Below, in pieces: positions 19,682 through 28,887 of a stretch of DNA of 50,349 nucleotides. Origin of the DNA: CAWEBF01 sp963807235. Its GTDB lineage: Bacteria > Acidobacteriota > Vicinamibacteria > Vicinamibacterales > UBA2999. The stretch's first letter is position 1. Every line of letters begins with the position of its first letter. The stretch spans positions 1 to 50,349 of the forward strand of contig CAWEBF010000037.1 in assembly GCA_963807235.1 (NCBI GenBank), written 5' to 3'. Both the position numbers and the translations under genes were made by a program. Below the pieces are notes generated by a model. It was given only the letters and a program-made list of their open reading frames with translations. It was not told the origin of the DNA and searched no databases.

Positions 19682-20927
19682 TCAGAGCTGGCCGGTTGTG
19701 GAGTCTGCTGTGGCGAGAAACGCCTGATAATCGGGGTCGTCGAAGCGCGCAGGGTGGAACGCGGCTGCGTACTCGGGGAGCGGCTGCCCGAGCATCCGGG
19801 CGGCAAGAAGCTCGGCGGCGGCCTGCGAAGCCATGATGCCGAAGCCCGAGAGCGCGCCGAGCACGTAGGCCCCTTCAATCGCAGTCGGTCCCACCAGCGG
19901 ACGATTGTCGGGAGCCTTGCAATAGTAGCCGCCGTCGACGACGACCGTGGGACTGCGACCGGCGTAGGCACTCAATCCTGGGACCATGACCGTGAGGCCG
20001 CGCAGCACGATGTCGGCGTAATCGGGGTCGAACGCAGGCGGGAACCGCGGCTCCTCGATGCGTGTGTCATAGGTCCACACGCCGAGAATCGATCGATCGC
20101 CGCGTGGACGGAGGTGCACACCTCCTGGGAATCGTCCACGCTCGCCGAGATCCACCGCGTCGTTCCAGATCATCATCGGCGCATCACGCGGAATCACGCC
20201 GGCCTCGTCGTCGAACGAGATCTTGCCGTGGAGCTCGTTGACGACGGGTCCGCGGAGCCCGAGTCGATCGATCCAGCTGGGAAGGAGCGGACCGGCCGCG
20301 AGCACGAACCTGGGCGTGGCGATTCGCGGTCCGGACGCGAGGCCGACTCCCACCACTCGCCCCTGAGAGACGTCGAGCGCGGTCACCTCGTCGCGGACCA
20401 GCTCGACGCCGTGCGCGCGGGCGCGCTCGAGCAGCCAGTGTCCGAGCTTGGACGCGTTCATGAATCCCGCCCGCCGGACGTGAAGCATCGCGCACGCCCG
20501 GTCGGTCACGAAGGGATAGCGCGCGCTGGATGTTCGCGTGGCCCTCGAGAAAGTCGACCACGTCGCCGGCCTCGCCGCGAAGGCGACCGCCGCCGCCCTC
20601 TCCACGAAGGCGGCGGGCTTCGATCGGATCGGCGGTCAGGAAGACGTAGCCGCGGCGATTGAGCTCGAAGGCATGGCCGCTCTCCCGATCGATCTCGTCG
20701 AGCAGATCGATGCTGCGGTCCATCAGTCGTCTCATCGCCGCATCGGGTCCGGGCCAGTAGTTGCGGTAGGCCTCGGTGCCCATGCGGCTCGTCAGCGACA
20801 GCGGTTCCCGCGGGTCGACGAGCACGACGCGCCTGGCCCCGGCGCGCACCGCCAGTTGATGGGCGGCCGCGATACCCGCCATGCCGGCTCCCGCGATCAC
20901 GATCTCGGCGGCGCGCTGAACGGACAA
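19682..20927 (-). CDS. FAD-dependent oxidoreductase, DAO/sarcosine-oxidase-like (one frameshift)
   Basis: The Rossmann motif EIVIAGAGMAGIAAAHQL is at the N-terminus, then VVLVDPREPLSLTSRMGTEA, and a C-terminal FAD-contacting segment (YYCKAPDNRPLVGP ... GLSGFGIM-type in ALSGFGIMASQAAAELLA). It matches the DAO superfamily that oxidises amines or amino acids, and is related to sarcosine oxidase. It has no signal peptide. The start is probably TTG 20927, five bases after the stop of the MmgE/PrpD gene; no ATG fits without losing the first strand. The frame breaks near 20520, where reading passes from EGHANIQRA to RYPFVTDRAC. Probably the same operon as 20933. Confidence 0.75.
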
Positions 20928-20932
20928 CGGGA

Positions 20933-22447
20933 CTACGGCTTGAGGGTGAGCCCGACCAGCGTCGCGGCCCTGGGCTCGCGATCGAGGTCGCGGCAGGTGG
21001 CAATCATCCGCTCGAACTGCGCCGCGGGGATGGGCAGCCCGGGGACCACGCCGCGAATGCGCCGGACCTCCTCGTCGAAGTCCCACATGAACTCGCGGCC
21101 CGTGGCCTGCTTCGTGTAGCTTCTGCCGTCCTTCATGACAATCGTGATGCGCGGGGCAAAGAGCGCCATCCGGTGCGAGGGCACGATCGTCACCCGCTTC
21201 ATCAGCTCCAGGACCTCCGGTGGATCCGGCGTGCCCGGCAGCAATGGGAATCCGCGTTTCACGACGGCGTAGGCGCTGTAGAACCGGGTGCTCCCCCGCC
21301 GCGGCTCCCCGATGTCTTCCCGCTGCGTCGCGAACGCCGGGCTGGGATACTGCGTTTCGAGCCAGTTGACCTCGGCCTCGACGCGATCGACGTCCTGATA
21401 CCGGATGTCGTGCTCCTCGCAGAGACGCGCGGTCACGTCGATGTGCGCGATGTTGTAGCCGGCGAAGGAATAGATCCGGTACAGCGTTTCCAGGAACATC
21501 CAGGACGTTCCCAGGTTGACCGTCAGCTTGTCGAGGCTCGTCCGCGTGTCGCCGGTGAAGCTGTGAGTCAGCTCGCCGTTGTTGTTGCCGGCGTAGGCAC
21601 GGTAGAAGCCCGCCGGCCCCTCGAGCACGGCTTCCCCGCCGCCCACCGGGCCCTGTTTCGCGAGCGCGACGGCCAGCATCGCGTTCCGCACCGCGGCGCC
21701 CTCCCGCAGGGCGCGGCTCTCCAGGTTGCTCCCCGCCAGGTTGGTGCAGAGCGAGATCACCCCGTGGACCTGGTCCTCGTCGAAGCGCAGGATCTTGGCC
21801 GCCGCGATCGCAGCGCCGAAGATGCTGAACACCGGACCGGCATGAAAGCCGCGCGCCATGACCGTCGGAATCCAGTCCGCCGCCATGCGCTCCATCACCT
21901 CGTAGCCCGCCACGATGCCGGTGATGAAGTCGCGTCCCGACGCACCCTCCGACTCCGCCGCGACCAGCCCGGCGGGAATGATGGCGGTGCCCGGGTGCGT
22001 GAGCATGCGGAAGGTGTCCCACTTCCCGCCCGCCAGCATCATCTCGGCGTTGGCGAACGCCGCGCCGCCCCTGGTGACTTTGGTCCCCGCCACCAGGACG
22101 GTCGCGCCGCCCGGGACTCCGGCCTCCTCGCCGGCCACGAACCGCACCGCCTGCTGACCGGCGGGCATCTGGGACCCGAGGAGCGCGGACGCGAGGTTCT
22201 GGAGCGTGAGGCCCTTGGCGCGGTCCACCACGGCTGGCGGAAGATCCTCGAAGCGCAGGCCCACCACCCACCGGGCGAACTGCCGGCTGAGCGACAGGGG
22301 CGACTCGGCTCGTCGCGTCCCAGGCTGCTGAACGAGCCGCCCAAGCGCGGCGGCTGACGGCTGCGCCATCGCTCCAGCGATTCCCGCGGCGGCGAGCGCC
22401 GACTCGCGCAGGAAGCGACGACGATCGGGCGGTGTCTGGTTGTTCAT
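20933..22447 (-). CDS. MmgE/PrpD family protein with a Tat-type signal
   Basis: 504 residues from ATG 22447. It starts with a twin-arginine leader (DRRRFLRESALAAAGIAGAM), then shows the MmgE/PrpD fold: VVDRAKGLTLQNLASALLG, HPGTAIIPAGLVAAE, AAKILRFDEDQVHGVISL, and IRYQDVDRVEAEVNW. Known members are 2-methylcitrate dehydratases and related isomerases or lyases, normally cytosolic. A Tat leader implies export folded, so this is not an ordinary PrpD. No other methylcitrate-cycle gene is near. The following gene is an FAD oxidoreductase 5 bases away, suggesting a two-enzyme catabolic module, although only one of the two carries an export signal. Confidence 0.85.
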   Translation of the reverse strand: MNNQTPPDRRRFLRESALAAAGIAGAMAQPSAAALGRLVQQPGTRRAESPLSLSRQFARWVVGLRFEDLPPAVVDRAKGLTLQNLASALLGSQMPAGQQAVRFVAGEEAGVPGGATVLVAGTKVTRGGAAFANAEMMLAGGKWDTFRMLTHPGTAIIPAGLVAAESEGASGRDFITGIVAGYEVMERMAADWIPTVMARGFHAGPVFSIFGAAIAAAKILRFDEDQVHGVISLCTNLAGSNLESRALREGAAVRNAMLAVALAKQGPVGGGEAVLEGPAGFYRAYAGNNNGELTHSFTGDTRTSLDKLTVNLGTSWMFLETLYRIYSFAGYNIAHIDVTARLCEEHDIRYQDVDRVEAEVNWLETQYPSPAFATQREDIGEPRRGSTRFYSAYAVVKRGFPLLPGTPDPPEVLELMKRVTIVPSHRMALFAPRITIVMKDGRSYTKQATGREFMWDFDEEVRRIRGVVPGLPIPAAQFERMIATCRDLDREPRAATLVGLTLKP

Positions 22448-22513
22448 GCGCTGCCCGTAGCCAGGCGAGCGCAAGAATAGCACCGGAGCCCCACCCGGCT
22501 GGCTTAACGGCGA

Positions 22514-23944
22514 TCAGTCGAGCGTGAAAGACACGTACATCAAGCGTCCATCCCGCTGAATCTGCAACGTCACCGGCGCTCCCGGCTTCAGCGCACGCGC
22601 TTCGTCCCTCAGGCCCTGCAGCGTCGCAATTCGCCGATTGTTGAAGGTGCGGATGACGTCCCTCGGCTGAAGCGGTACCTCGCCCGCAGCGCCACCCGCC
22701 CTGGCGATCACGACGACGCCGTGCGTGCTTCTCAGGCCCTGCGCGGCCGAGACGATGCGTGGATCGATCTCGACGCCTAGAATGCCGAGTTCGGTCACCA
22801 GATTCTTCTGGGGATCCGCTTCTCCCGACAGCGAGTCGAAGTCGCTGCGTTGCTCGACCGGCACGATGCTCAGCCGCTGTTCGGCCGTTCCCCTGAGCAC
22901 GACCAGCTGAACGGGCTCCTGCGAATCCCTGAGGCGGAAGTTGTAGCTCACCGTGGGCAGGTTCTCGGCCGGCTGACCATCCACCGACACCAGGATGTCG
23001 CCGGTCATCAGGCCGGCGTTCTCGGCCGGGCCGCCTGGCCACACGTCTGACACGATCACGCCGTAGCCTCTGGCCAAACCGAGCGCTGCCGCCATCCCGG
23101 ACGTGATCGTCTGGATGCTCATCCCGATTTCCTGCTTCCGCAGCTGGCCGTGCTCCCTGAGCTGGCGGAACACTGTTCGCGCCGTCGCGCTCGGAATGGC
23201 GAAGCCGAGCCCCTCGTTTCCTCCCGACTGCGACACGATGAACGTGTTGACGCCAACCACCTCCCCGCGGATGTTGACCAGCGGGCCGCCCGAGTTACCG
23301 GGGTTGATCGGGGCATCGGTCTGCACGTAGATCTGCGGCGAATCGGGATCGACTTGCCGCGCCACGGCCGAGACCAAACCGTGCGTCAGGGTGTTGCGCA
23401 ATCCGATCGGGCTGCCGAACGCAAACACGGTCTCTCCCTGCCGGAGCTGCGAGTAGGTGGCCAAGGTCAGTGCCGGGAGCTTCTCATCGACCTTCAACAG
23501 CGCCAGATCCAGTTCGGCGGTGATACCCACGATGCGAGCGGTCAGCACGGAGATCTTGCCGGACAGCGCTGATGTGAGGGTGCCGTCTGCGTCCTCCGTC
23601 GGCAGCACGATCTGGACACGCTGCGCGCCGCTCACCACATGCGCGTTGGTCATGATGTAACCGTCCGGGTCGATGACAAACCCGGAACCGGAAGATCGCT
23701 GACGGCCGAAGACCACGTTGGCATCGCCTCGGACGGTGTCTTCACGCACACCATAGCTGGTCACCAGGACTTGCACGACGCTGGGCCAGACCTTTCTGGT
23801 CAACGCGTCGACTGCCTCGTTCATCCGTACAAGGGGATCCTGGGACACCGCTGGCTTCTGCTGCGCGCCCGCTGGTACCGCAACCAGCAGCCACGCCGAC
23901 GACACAATGGCCAGACCCTTCCCGAACCGAGGCTGATGCCGCAT
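22514..23944 (-). CDS. HtrA/DegP-type periplasmic serine protease with two PDZ domains
   Basis: 476 residues from ATG 23944, which has an AGGAG site 8 bases upstream. Signal peptide ending VPAGAQQ. The trypsin-like catalytic triad is His102 (TNAHVVSG), Asp146 (ELDLALLKV) and Ser218 (NPGNSGGPLVN). PDZ1 is around 265-350 (GYGVIVSDVWPGGPAENAG) and PDZ2 around 400-475 (HGVVVIARAGGAAGEVPL). It degrades or refolds damaged envelope proteins. A further upstream start (24088) would add a non-signal leader and is rejected. It is transcribed with the MmgE/PrpD gene on the same strand, but a 66-base gap separates them. Confidence 0.92.
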   Translation of the reverse strand: MRHQPRFGKGLAIVSSAWLLVAVPAGAQQKPAVSQDPLVRMNEAVDALTRKVWPSVVQVLVTSYGVREDTVRGDANVVFGRQRSSGSGFVIDPDGYIMTNAHVVSGAQRVQIVLPTEDADGTLTSALSGKISVLTARIVGITAELDLALLKVDEKLPALTLATYSQLRQGETVFAFGSPIGLRNTLTHGLVSAVARQVDPDSPQIYVQTDAPINPGNSGGPLVNIRGEVVGVNTFIVSQSGGNEGLGFAIPSATARTVFRQLREHGQLRKQEIGMSIQTITSGMAAALGLARGYGVIVSDVWPGGPAENAGLMTGDILVSVDGQPAENLPTVSYNFRLRDSQEPVQLVVLRGTAEQRLSIVPVEQRSDFDSLSGEADPQKNLVTELGILGVEIDPRIVSAAQGLRSTHGVVVIARAGGAAGEVPLQPRDVIRTFNNRRIATLQGLRDEARALKPGAPVTLQIQRDGRLMYVSFTLD

Positions 23945-24145
23945 TCCGTTTCTCCTGCTAATTGGCGCCAGGGGCGTCGCCGTCGCCGCGGCTGGTGGGC
24001 CATCGAAAAAGCAAGGAGCTGGCCAAGGAGACCGCGAGAATGCGACGGAAAATCGCTCTTTCGGTCGAGTGTTCCTGCGGGGGGTCACGGATGGTCGGCG
24101 TCGTCACCGCATTCGGTGAGCGATGTCAGCGGCGGGGCTCACCAC

Positions 24146-25065
24146 CTAGCGCGGCGACGACGTGTTTTTCGGCGGCCAGTCGGTCCAGGCATTGCCGGCG
24201 GTCGCTTCGATCGGAACGGGGCCGACCAGGGAGAAGCCTGGCACGACGCCGGGCCGTGGGGGCGGCACCGGCATGTGATCGGCAGCGGTCGTCGCCCGCA
24301 TCTCGTTCCAGCCGACGCGGGCCGTCACGTGCTTCTCGAACGTCGGAATCTCGCCGTCGCCCCAATCCTCGTGCAGGATGTTGAATCGCAGCGTGTCGCC
24401 CTCGATCCGGAAGTCGTCGAGTGCCGCCATCGTGTACGGGTTGTCGCACGTGCCGCACACCATGCCGCGAAGCGTGGCGCCGACCTTCTTGATGATGAAG
24501 AACTGCTTCGGCGCGCCGACGCCGAATCCGAGCCACACCCCGATCACATCCTTCTCGGTCAGCCTGGCCTTCCACGGACCCGGCAGAATGTAGGGCAGGC
24601 CGTCCGCGCCGTCCGGGTTCCGGCGGGACGGATTGGCCGGCACGGGCGGCCCCTTCGGCAGCACCGACACCATCGCCGGTATCGGGTCCGGTCCACGCGG
24701 ATCCTTGATGAACACGCGCGTGAAGGCGCCACCGCCTGGCGCGCCGCTCGTGCCGGTGACGGTCAGACGGCCCTGACTGAACCTCGCGACGGCCTTGTCT
24801 TGTACCTCGTGCGGCCGTCCGCGTTCACATGGGTGACCTCGAAGCGGAGGCCGTCGGGGCCCAGTGTCCCGTCCACGAACGCCAGCGTGGTCGCATCGGC
24901 GCAATACGTGCAGTAGATGCCCCTGACCGTGCCGCCGCGAATCGAGAACTCGTAGGTGTGCGCCTCCCCGCTGTCGGTCCTCCAGCCGCCGCGGTAATCG
25001 TCCGCGGTCTGCCCCGCCGCCGCGTTGGCGAGCGTCAGCATGGCGAGTAATGCCAGCCACCGCAC
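24146..25065 (-). CDS. Secreted hypothetical protein with two CxxC motifs (one frameshift)
   Basis: Signal peptide VRWLALLAMLTLANAAAGQ from GTG 25065. It has two similar segments: one with IYCTYCADATTLAFVDG and one with MVCGTCDNPYTMAALDD, each followed by a GLRFEVTHV / DTLRFNILHEDW strand pair, so the protein looks like an internal duplication in which each half carries a CxxC. The two CxxC pairs could bind a metal or form disulfides; this is inference. The frame breaks near 24790. The upstream ATG at 25146 is rejected because the intervening codons are a DNA repeat tract. It lies immediately downstream of the DUF4159 gene on the same strand. Confidence 0.65.
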
Positions 25066-25141
25066 CAAGGACCTCGGGACCAAGGACGGACCAAGGACCA
25101 CGAACGGACCACGCACCAGGCACCAAGAACCAAGGACCATC
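25060..25141. repeat. Degenerate GGTCCTTGG-type repeat tract
   Basis: On the minus strand the tract is a run of short units of the form (C/G)TTGGTCC or TTGGTGCC: five occurrences of CCAAGGACC or a close variant on the plus strand, with intervening ACCACG and CCAGGCACC. It lies between the DUF4159 gene and the start of the CxxC protein gene. It is non-coding in my reading, although one frame stays open across it. Confidence 0.6.
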
Positions 25142-25147
25142 GACATC

Positions 25148-25976
25148 CTAATGCGTCATCGCGTAGAGCAGCACGTTGATCCCCAGCGCATAGCCGGTCG
25201 GCGAGAACCGCGAGAAGAATCTCGGATCGTCGGCCTCGCGCTCGAACGCGTCGGCGATGTCGGTGTTGTGCGTCATCGCCAGCATGATGCGGCCGTGGCG
25301 GTCGCGGACGGCGTAGAAGTGTGGCACCGCGCTGTCGGCCCCCTGCTCCGAGGTGTCGCCGCCACTCGACCGCCAGTAACCGATATTGGGAATCTGCGGC
25401 ATCTCCTTCACGACGAACTGCGTGCTGAAGATCGGATCGGCCGGCGTCACTTCCTCGATCGGGTACTCGTCGGGAGGGAACACCTTCGCGAGCTCGCGCG
25501 TCCAGACCTCCCACTCCTCGGTTCCCCAGTGGTCGTCGGTCCAGAGGAACCCGCCCTTCAGCAGGTACTCGCGCAGCCGCGCGGCGTCGGCCGCGCTGAA
25601 GCCGGCTGACCGATGTCGCCCGCCATGAGGAAGGGGCACGAGAACAGCTGGTCGTCGCTCAGGCGGACCAGGTAGTGATTGGGCGTTCCATCGCCCGCTG
25701 TGGCTGACCCGCGTGCGCGTGAGCTCCGACAACCGGATGCTCAGGTTGCGCTCGCCGAGCGGGTAATCCGTGCGCCAGCCGACGCCGTACCGGCGCACTT
25801 CGGTGTAGACCAGCCGGCAGATGACGAAATCGCCGTCGGGGAACTGCGCTGGCGCCAGCGCGTTGCCGGTCCACGCCCCGGCCCCGGAACTGCGCCAGCG
25901 CATACGCGGCCGAGGCCAGCACGAACGCACCGGTCATCAGGGCGACGAGGCGGGACTGGCGGCAGCGAGAGCGCAC
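25148..25976 (-). CDS. DUF4159 domain secreted protein, copy 1 (several frameshifts)
   Basis: It starts at GTG 25976 with signal peptide LVALMTGAFVLASAAYALAQ. The DUF4159 domain carries the same blocks as the intact copy at 37394: GWRTDYPLGERNLSIRLSEL, LREYLLKGGFLWTDDHWG, TPADPIFSTQF, and AMTHNTDIADAFEREADD with C-terminal GYALGINVLLYAMTH. DUF4159 has a class I glutamine-amidotransferase-like fold; members usually accompany MoxR/DUF58/VWA clusters, which are absent here. Frame changes near 25885, 25700 and 25605 restore the consensus (the segment 25610-25700 reads NHYLVRLSDDQLFSCPFL). Function unknown. Confidence 0.75.
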
Positions 25977-26027
25977 GGCCAAGTCTATCGCGGGCCGCGC
26001 CGGTGAATCTGTGCGCGACAATATCCC

Positions 26028-27392
26028 ATGCGCCACGGCGTTCGTCTGCCTGGTCGCCGCACTCCTCGTCGGTCGGCCCTGCTGTGGGCGGCGCCCTTCG
26101 CGGCCCGCCAGGGCGCTGCGCCCACGAACATCACCTCGATCAGCGCCGCGGAGTTCTTCGCGCCGGCGAAGGTCTGGACGGCGCATCTGTCGATGTCCGC
26201 CGACGCCTGGCAGGCGATGCAGCCGCGATACGGGCCGAGCGGCGGCGGCGGGTTCGGCGGCAACCGGTTCCTCGGCCCGCCCGGAGGCCGCAACGGCGTC
26301 GCGGCGCGGCAGGGCATCGAGTTCGACTACGTCCACGCCACGCTGCAGATCGATGACTGGACCTTCCGTGACGTGGCGGTGCGCTACAAGGGGAACGGCT
26401 CGTACCTGCGCGCCACCCGCGGCGGCAGCGACAAGATCTCGCTCAAGGTCGATCTCAACAAGTACGTGAAGGGCCAGAAGCTGGCCGGGCTGACCACGAT
26501 CAACTTCCAGAACAACATCACGGACGTCGGCTGGATGAACGAGGTGCTCGCCTACCGGCTGTATCGCGACGCGGGCGCGCTCGCGCCGCGCACGACGTAC
26601 GCGCAGGTGTACCTCACCGTCGAAGGCCAGCGCGAGAAGCGATACCTCGGCCTCTACTCGATCTCCGAGAACGTGGACGAGAACTTCGCCGAGGAGCGGT
26701 TCGGCACCAGGAAGGGCGCGATCTTCAAGCCGTCCACGCAGGAGCTGTTCACCGACTGGGGCCCGGACTGGGCGGCCTACAACCAGTCGTACGATCCCAA
26801 GACCGATTTGACCGACGCGCAGAAGCAGCGCGTCATCGCGCTCGGCCGGCTCGTGTCGAGCGCGATCGGACGAGGAGTTCGCGGCGAAGATCGGCGACTA
26901 CGTGGACCTCGACGACTTCGCCCGATACTTCGCCGTCCTCGTCTGGCTCGCCAACCACGACAGCCTGCTCCAGAACGGCCAGAACTTCTACACCTACCTC
27001 CACCCGGACACGAACCGGATGCACTTCATCGCGTGGGACCAGGACTTCTCGTTCGGGAACGCGCGGAACAACGGCACCTGGTCGATCTATTCCCCGTGGT
27101 CCGGCAACAACCGGTTCCTGTCGCGCCTGTACAACGTCGAGGCGTTCCGCTCGAAGTATCTCGCGCGCATGACCGAGTTCTCGGACCGTCTCTTCGTGCC
27201 CGAGCGATTCATGCAGCAGGTCGGCGAGATCGGGCCGGCCATCCGCCCGTCAGTCGAGCTCGAAGGCGCGGAGTGGCTGACGGGCTTCGATCGGGTCGTC
27301 GCCGGCCGCTCGGGCATCGTGCCGTACGTCACGAGCCGGGCCGCGTTCGTGAAGGCCGAACTGGGGCAAGGAGAGCCCGAAGACGGCCCTAG
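26028..27392 (+). CDS. CotH kinase family secreted protein (frameshifted)
   Basis: CotH family: DYVHATLQIDDWTFRDVAVR, VRYKGNGSYL, ISLKVDLNKYVKGQKLAGL, TINFQNNITDVGWMNEVL, YAQVYLTVEG, LGLYSISENVDENF, and the second half with LVWLANHDSLLQNGQNFY and FIAWDQDFSFGN. Spore-coat CotH is a protein kinase, and bacterial relatives without spores are secreted proteins of unknown substrate. A Gly-rich loop lies near residue 70. The signal peptide is best read in a neighbouring frame (TAFVCLVAALLVG), implying a break near 26045. A second break falls near 26870, after which the frame is that of codons from 26902. That frame runs to 27558, but the tail beyond about 27390 is antisense to the next gene, so I place the end at TAG 27392. 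Confidence 0.72.
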   Translation: MRHGVRLPGRRTPRRSALLWAAPFAARQGAAPTNITSISAAEFFAPAKVWTAHLSMSADAWQAMQPRYGPSGGGGFGGNRFLGPPGGRNGVAARQGIEFDYVHATLQIDDWTFRDVAVRYKGNGSYLRATRGGSDKISLKVDLNKYVKGQKLAGLTTINFQNNITDVGWMNEVLAYRLYRDAGALAPRTTYAQVYLTVEGQREKRYLGLYSISENVDENFAEERFGTRKGAIFKPSTQELFTDWGPDWAAYNQSYDPKTDLTDAQKQRVIALGRLVSSAIGRGVRGEDRRLRGPRRLRPILRRPRLARQPRQPAPERPELLHLPPPGHEPDALHRVGPGLLVRERAEQRHLVDLFPVVRQQPVPVAPVQRRGVPLEVSRAHDRVLGPSLRARAIHAAGRRDRAGHPPVSRARRRGVADGLRSGRRRPLGHRAVRHEPGRVREGRTGARRARRRP

Positions 27393-28777
27393 TCGGCAGC
27401 ACGGCGGCTTCGTGCGCACGATGGCCGCGATGATCGACGACCAGCGAACGGTCTCCGCGGCGTGGAGCGTCTGTCGCGCGCGGATGAGCGTTTCCGGCGT
27501 CATGCGCGAGCGCGTTCGCCGTTCTCCCGACGGCAGAAGACGAGCAGCTTCTCGGTGATCGTCGTGCGAAAGGCGTCGGGACGTTGCAGCAGCACGTTGC
27601 GGAGCGCGACGACGCCGTTTGTCGGCGTGCCGTCCACGAACGTTCCCGACGCGTCAACCGGGCCCGCCTGGTCGCTCTGTGCGCCACCGGCCGATCGGAT
27701 CGAAGTTCTCCAGCGCATAGCCGAGCGGGAAGAAATTGCGATGACAGTTCACGCACGGCTCGGCGGGCAGCGTGCGGGTTTGCGGCGTGATCGGCAGTTC
27801 GGGCTTCACCGGTTGCGCGCCGGGGAATGGGCGCGGCGGGGGCGCGCCCAGGAAGCGCAGGCGGACCCACATGGCGCGTGACGCCGGCGAGGTGTAGGCG
27901 GCGTCCGTGCCGGGCTGATGCCGCGAGGTCACCATGTAGGACACTGCCCTGGCCGAGCAGACCCGCTCGCTCGGGGGGCATCGACCACCGGCCTGAACTG
28001 CGCGCCGGTGACGTTGGGAACGCCGTAGTGACGAGCCAGCTGCTCGTTCAGGAACGTGACGTTCGCGCTCCACAGCTCCACGGGGTCGCGGTCCTCGCGG
28101 AGCTGATTGAGGATGAACAGCTCGGTTTCCGTCGCCATGGCGTCGCGCAGGGACGCGTCGTAGTCGGGAAAGTGCGACTTGTCCGGGTCGGCCTTCTCGA
28201 GCCGATCGAGTCCCAGCCACGGGAAGAAGAAGCGCTTCACGAAGGCACGGGCGCGTTCATCGGCCAGCATGCGCCTGATCTGGTTCTTCAACACCGCGGG
28301 CCGGATCAGCCGGTCTGCGCCGCGCATCCTCGAGCAGCGACTCGTCGGGCGCGCTGTCCCACAGGAGCGCGGCCAGGCGCGTCGGCGATCTCCAGGCTGG
28401 TGGCGTCGGCCGCGGGCGGCACATTCGCGCGCAGCGCCGTCTCGATGGATCGGATGATGGCGTCGTAGGTCGCCGCGGTCAGGACGTCGCGCACCAACCG
28501 GCGGCATCGTGCCCGCCTGGAGCTGACGATAGGCGCGCGTCCACACATCCGGGTTCTCGGCGATTCGGGTGGCGTCGAACTGGTCGAGCAGCGCACCGGA
28601 CGGCGAACGCATCACGCCGTTGTGGCAGCCGGCGCAGTAGGCGCCGACGGCGCTCGACGCCGGCGCGGAGGCAGGTCGCTGCTCCGTCGCCTGACCGGCG
28701 CGTAGCGTGGTCCAGCCGCCTGCGAGAACACCGACCAGCATCACCACGAGTGAGACCATGCGCATGTGGACAGCCAT
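27389..28777 (-). CDS. Compact c-type cytochrome with DUF1592, DUF1588 and DUF1585 domains (heavily frameshifted)
   Basis: It starts at ATG 28777 with an AGGGAG site and a signal peptide (MVSLVVMLVGVLAGGW). Haem c site CAGCH near residue 45, then QLQAGTMPPVGAR, then DUF1592-like RRMLADERARAFVKRFFFPW and FLNEQLARHYGVPNVTG, DUF1588 with CVNCHRNFFPLGYALENFDPIG (a second CxxCH), and DUF1585 with VRWSSIIAAIVRTKP. It lacks the DUF1587/DUF1595 region of the larger relatives such as the gene at 42329. At least four frame changes are needed (near 28500, 28330, 27955, 27690). It probably works in a periplasmic redox process together with the gene upstream; substrate unknown. Confidence 0.65.
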
Positions 28778-28859
28778 CAAGCCATCTCCCTTCTTGCGCC
28801 GACGACGATAGCGCGATGCCGCCGGGCGCACTTCATGAGGATGTCTGGCCGATGCAAAA

Positions 28860-28883
28860 AGATTGTAAGAAAGACTGTAAGAA
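28860..28883. repeat. 12-bp tandem direct repeat upstream of the compact cytochrome gene
   Basis: AGATTGTAAGAA is followed at once by AGACTGTAAGAA (one mismatch), in the 110-base gap between the two cytochrome genes. The core TGTAAG recurs with a 12-bp period. Direct repeats of about one helical turn are typical of OmpR/PhoB-family sites, and such a regulator is encoded in this operon. The role is inferred only from position and spacing. Confidence 0.5.
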
Positions 28884-28887
28884 CCGG

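Noticed and set aside
20184..23042. 952-codon minus-strand frame
   Set aside because: Only its last third, the N-terminus of the FAD oxidoreductase, is real; the rest is an off-frame reading of the MmgE/PrpD gene and part of the HtrA gene.
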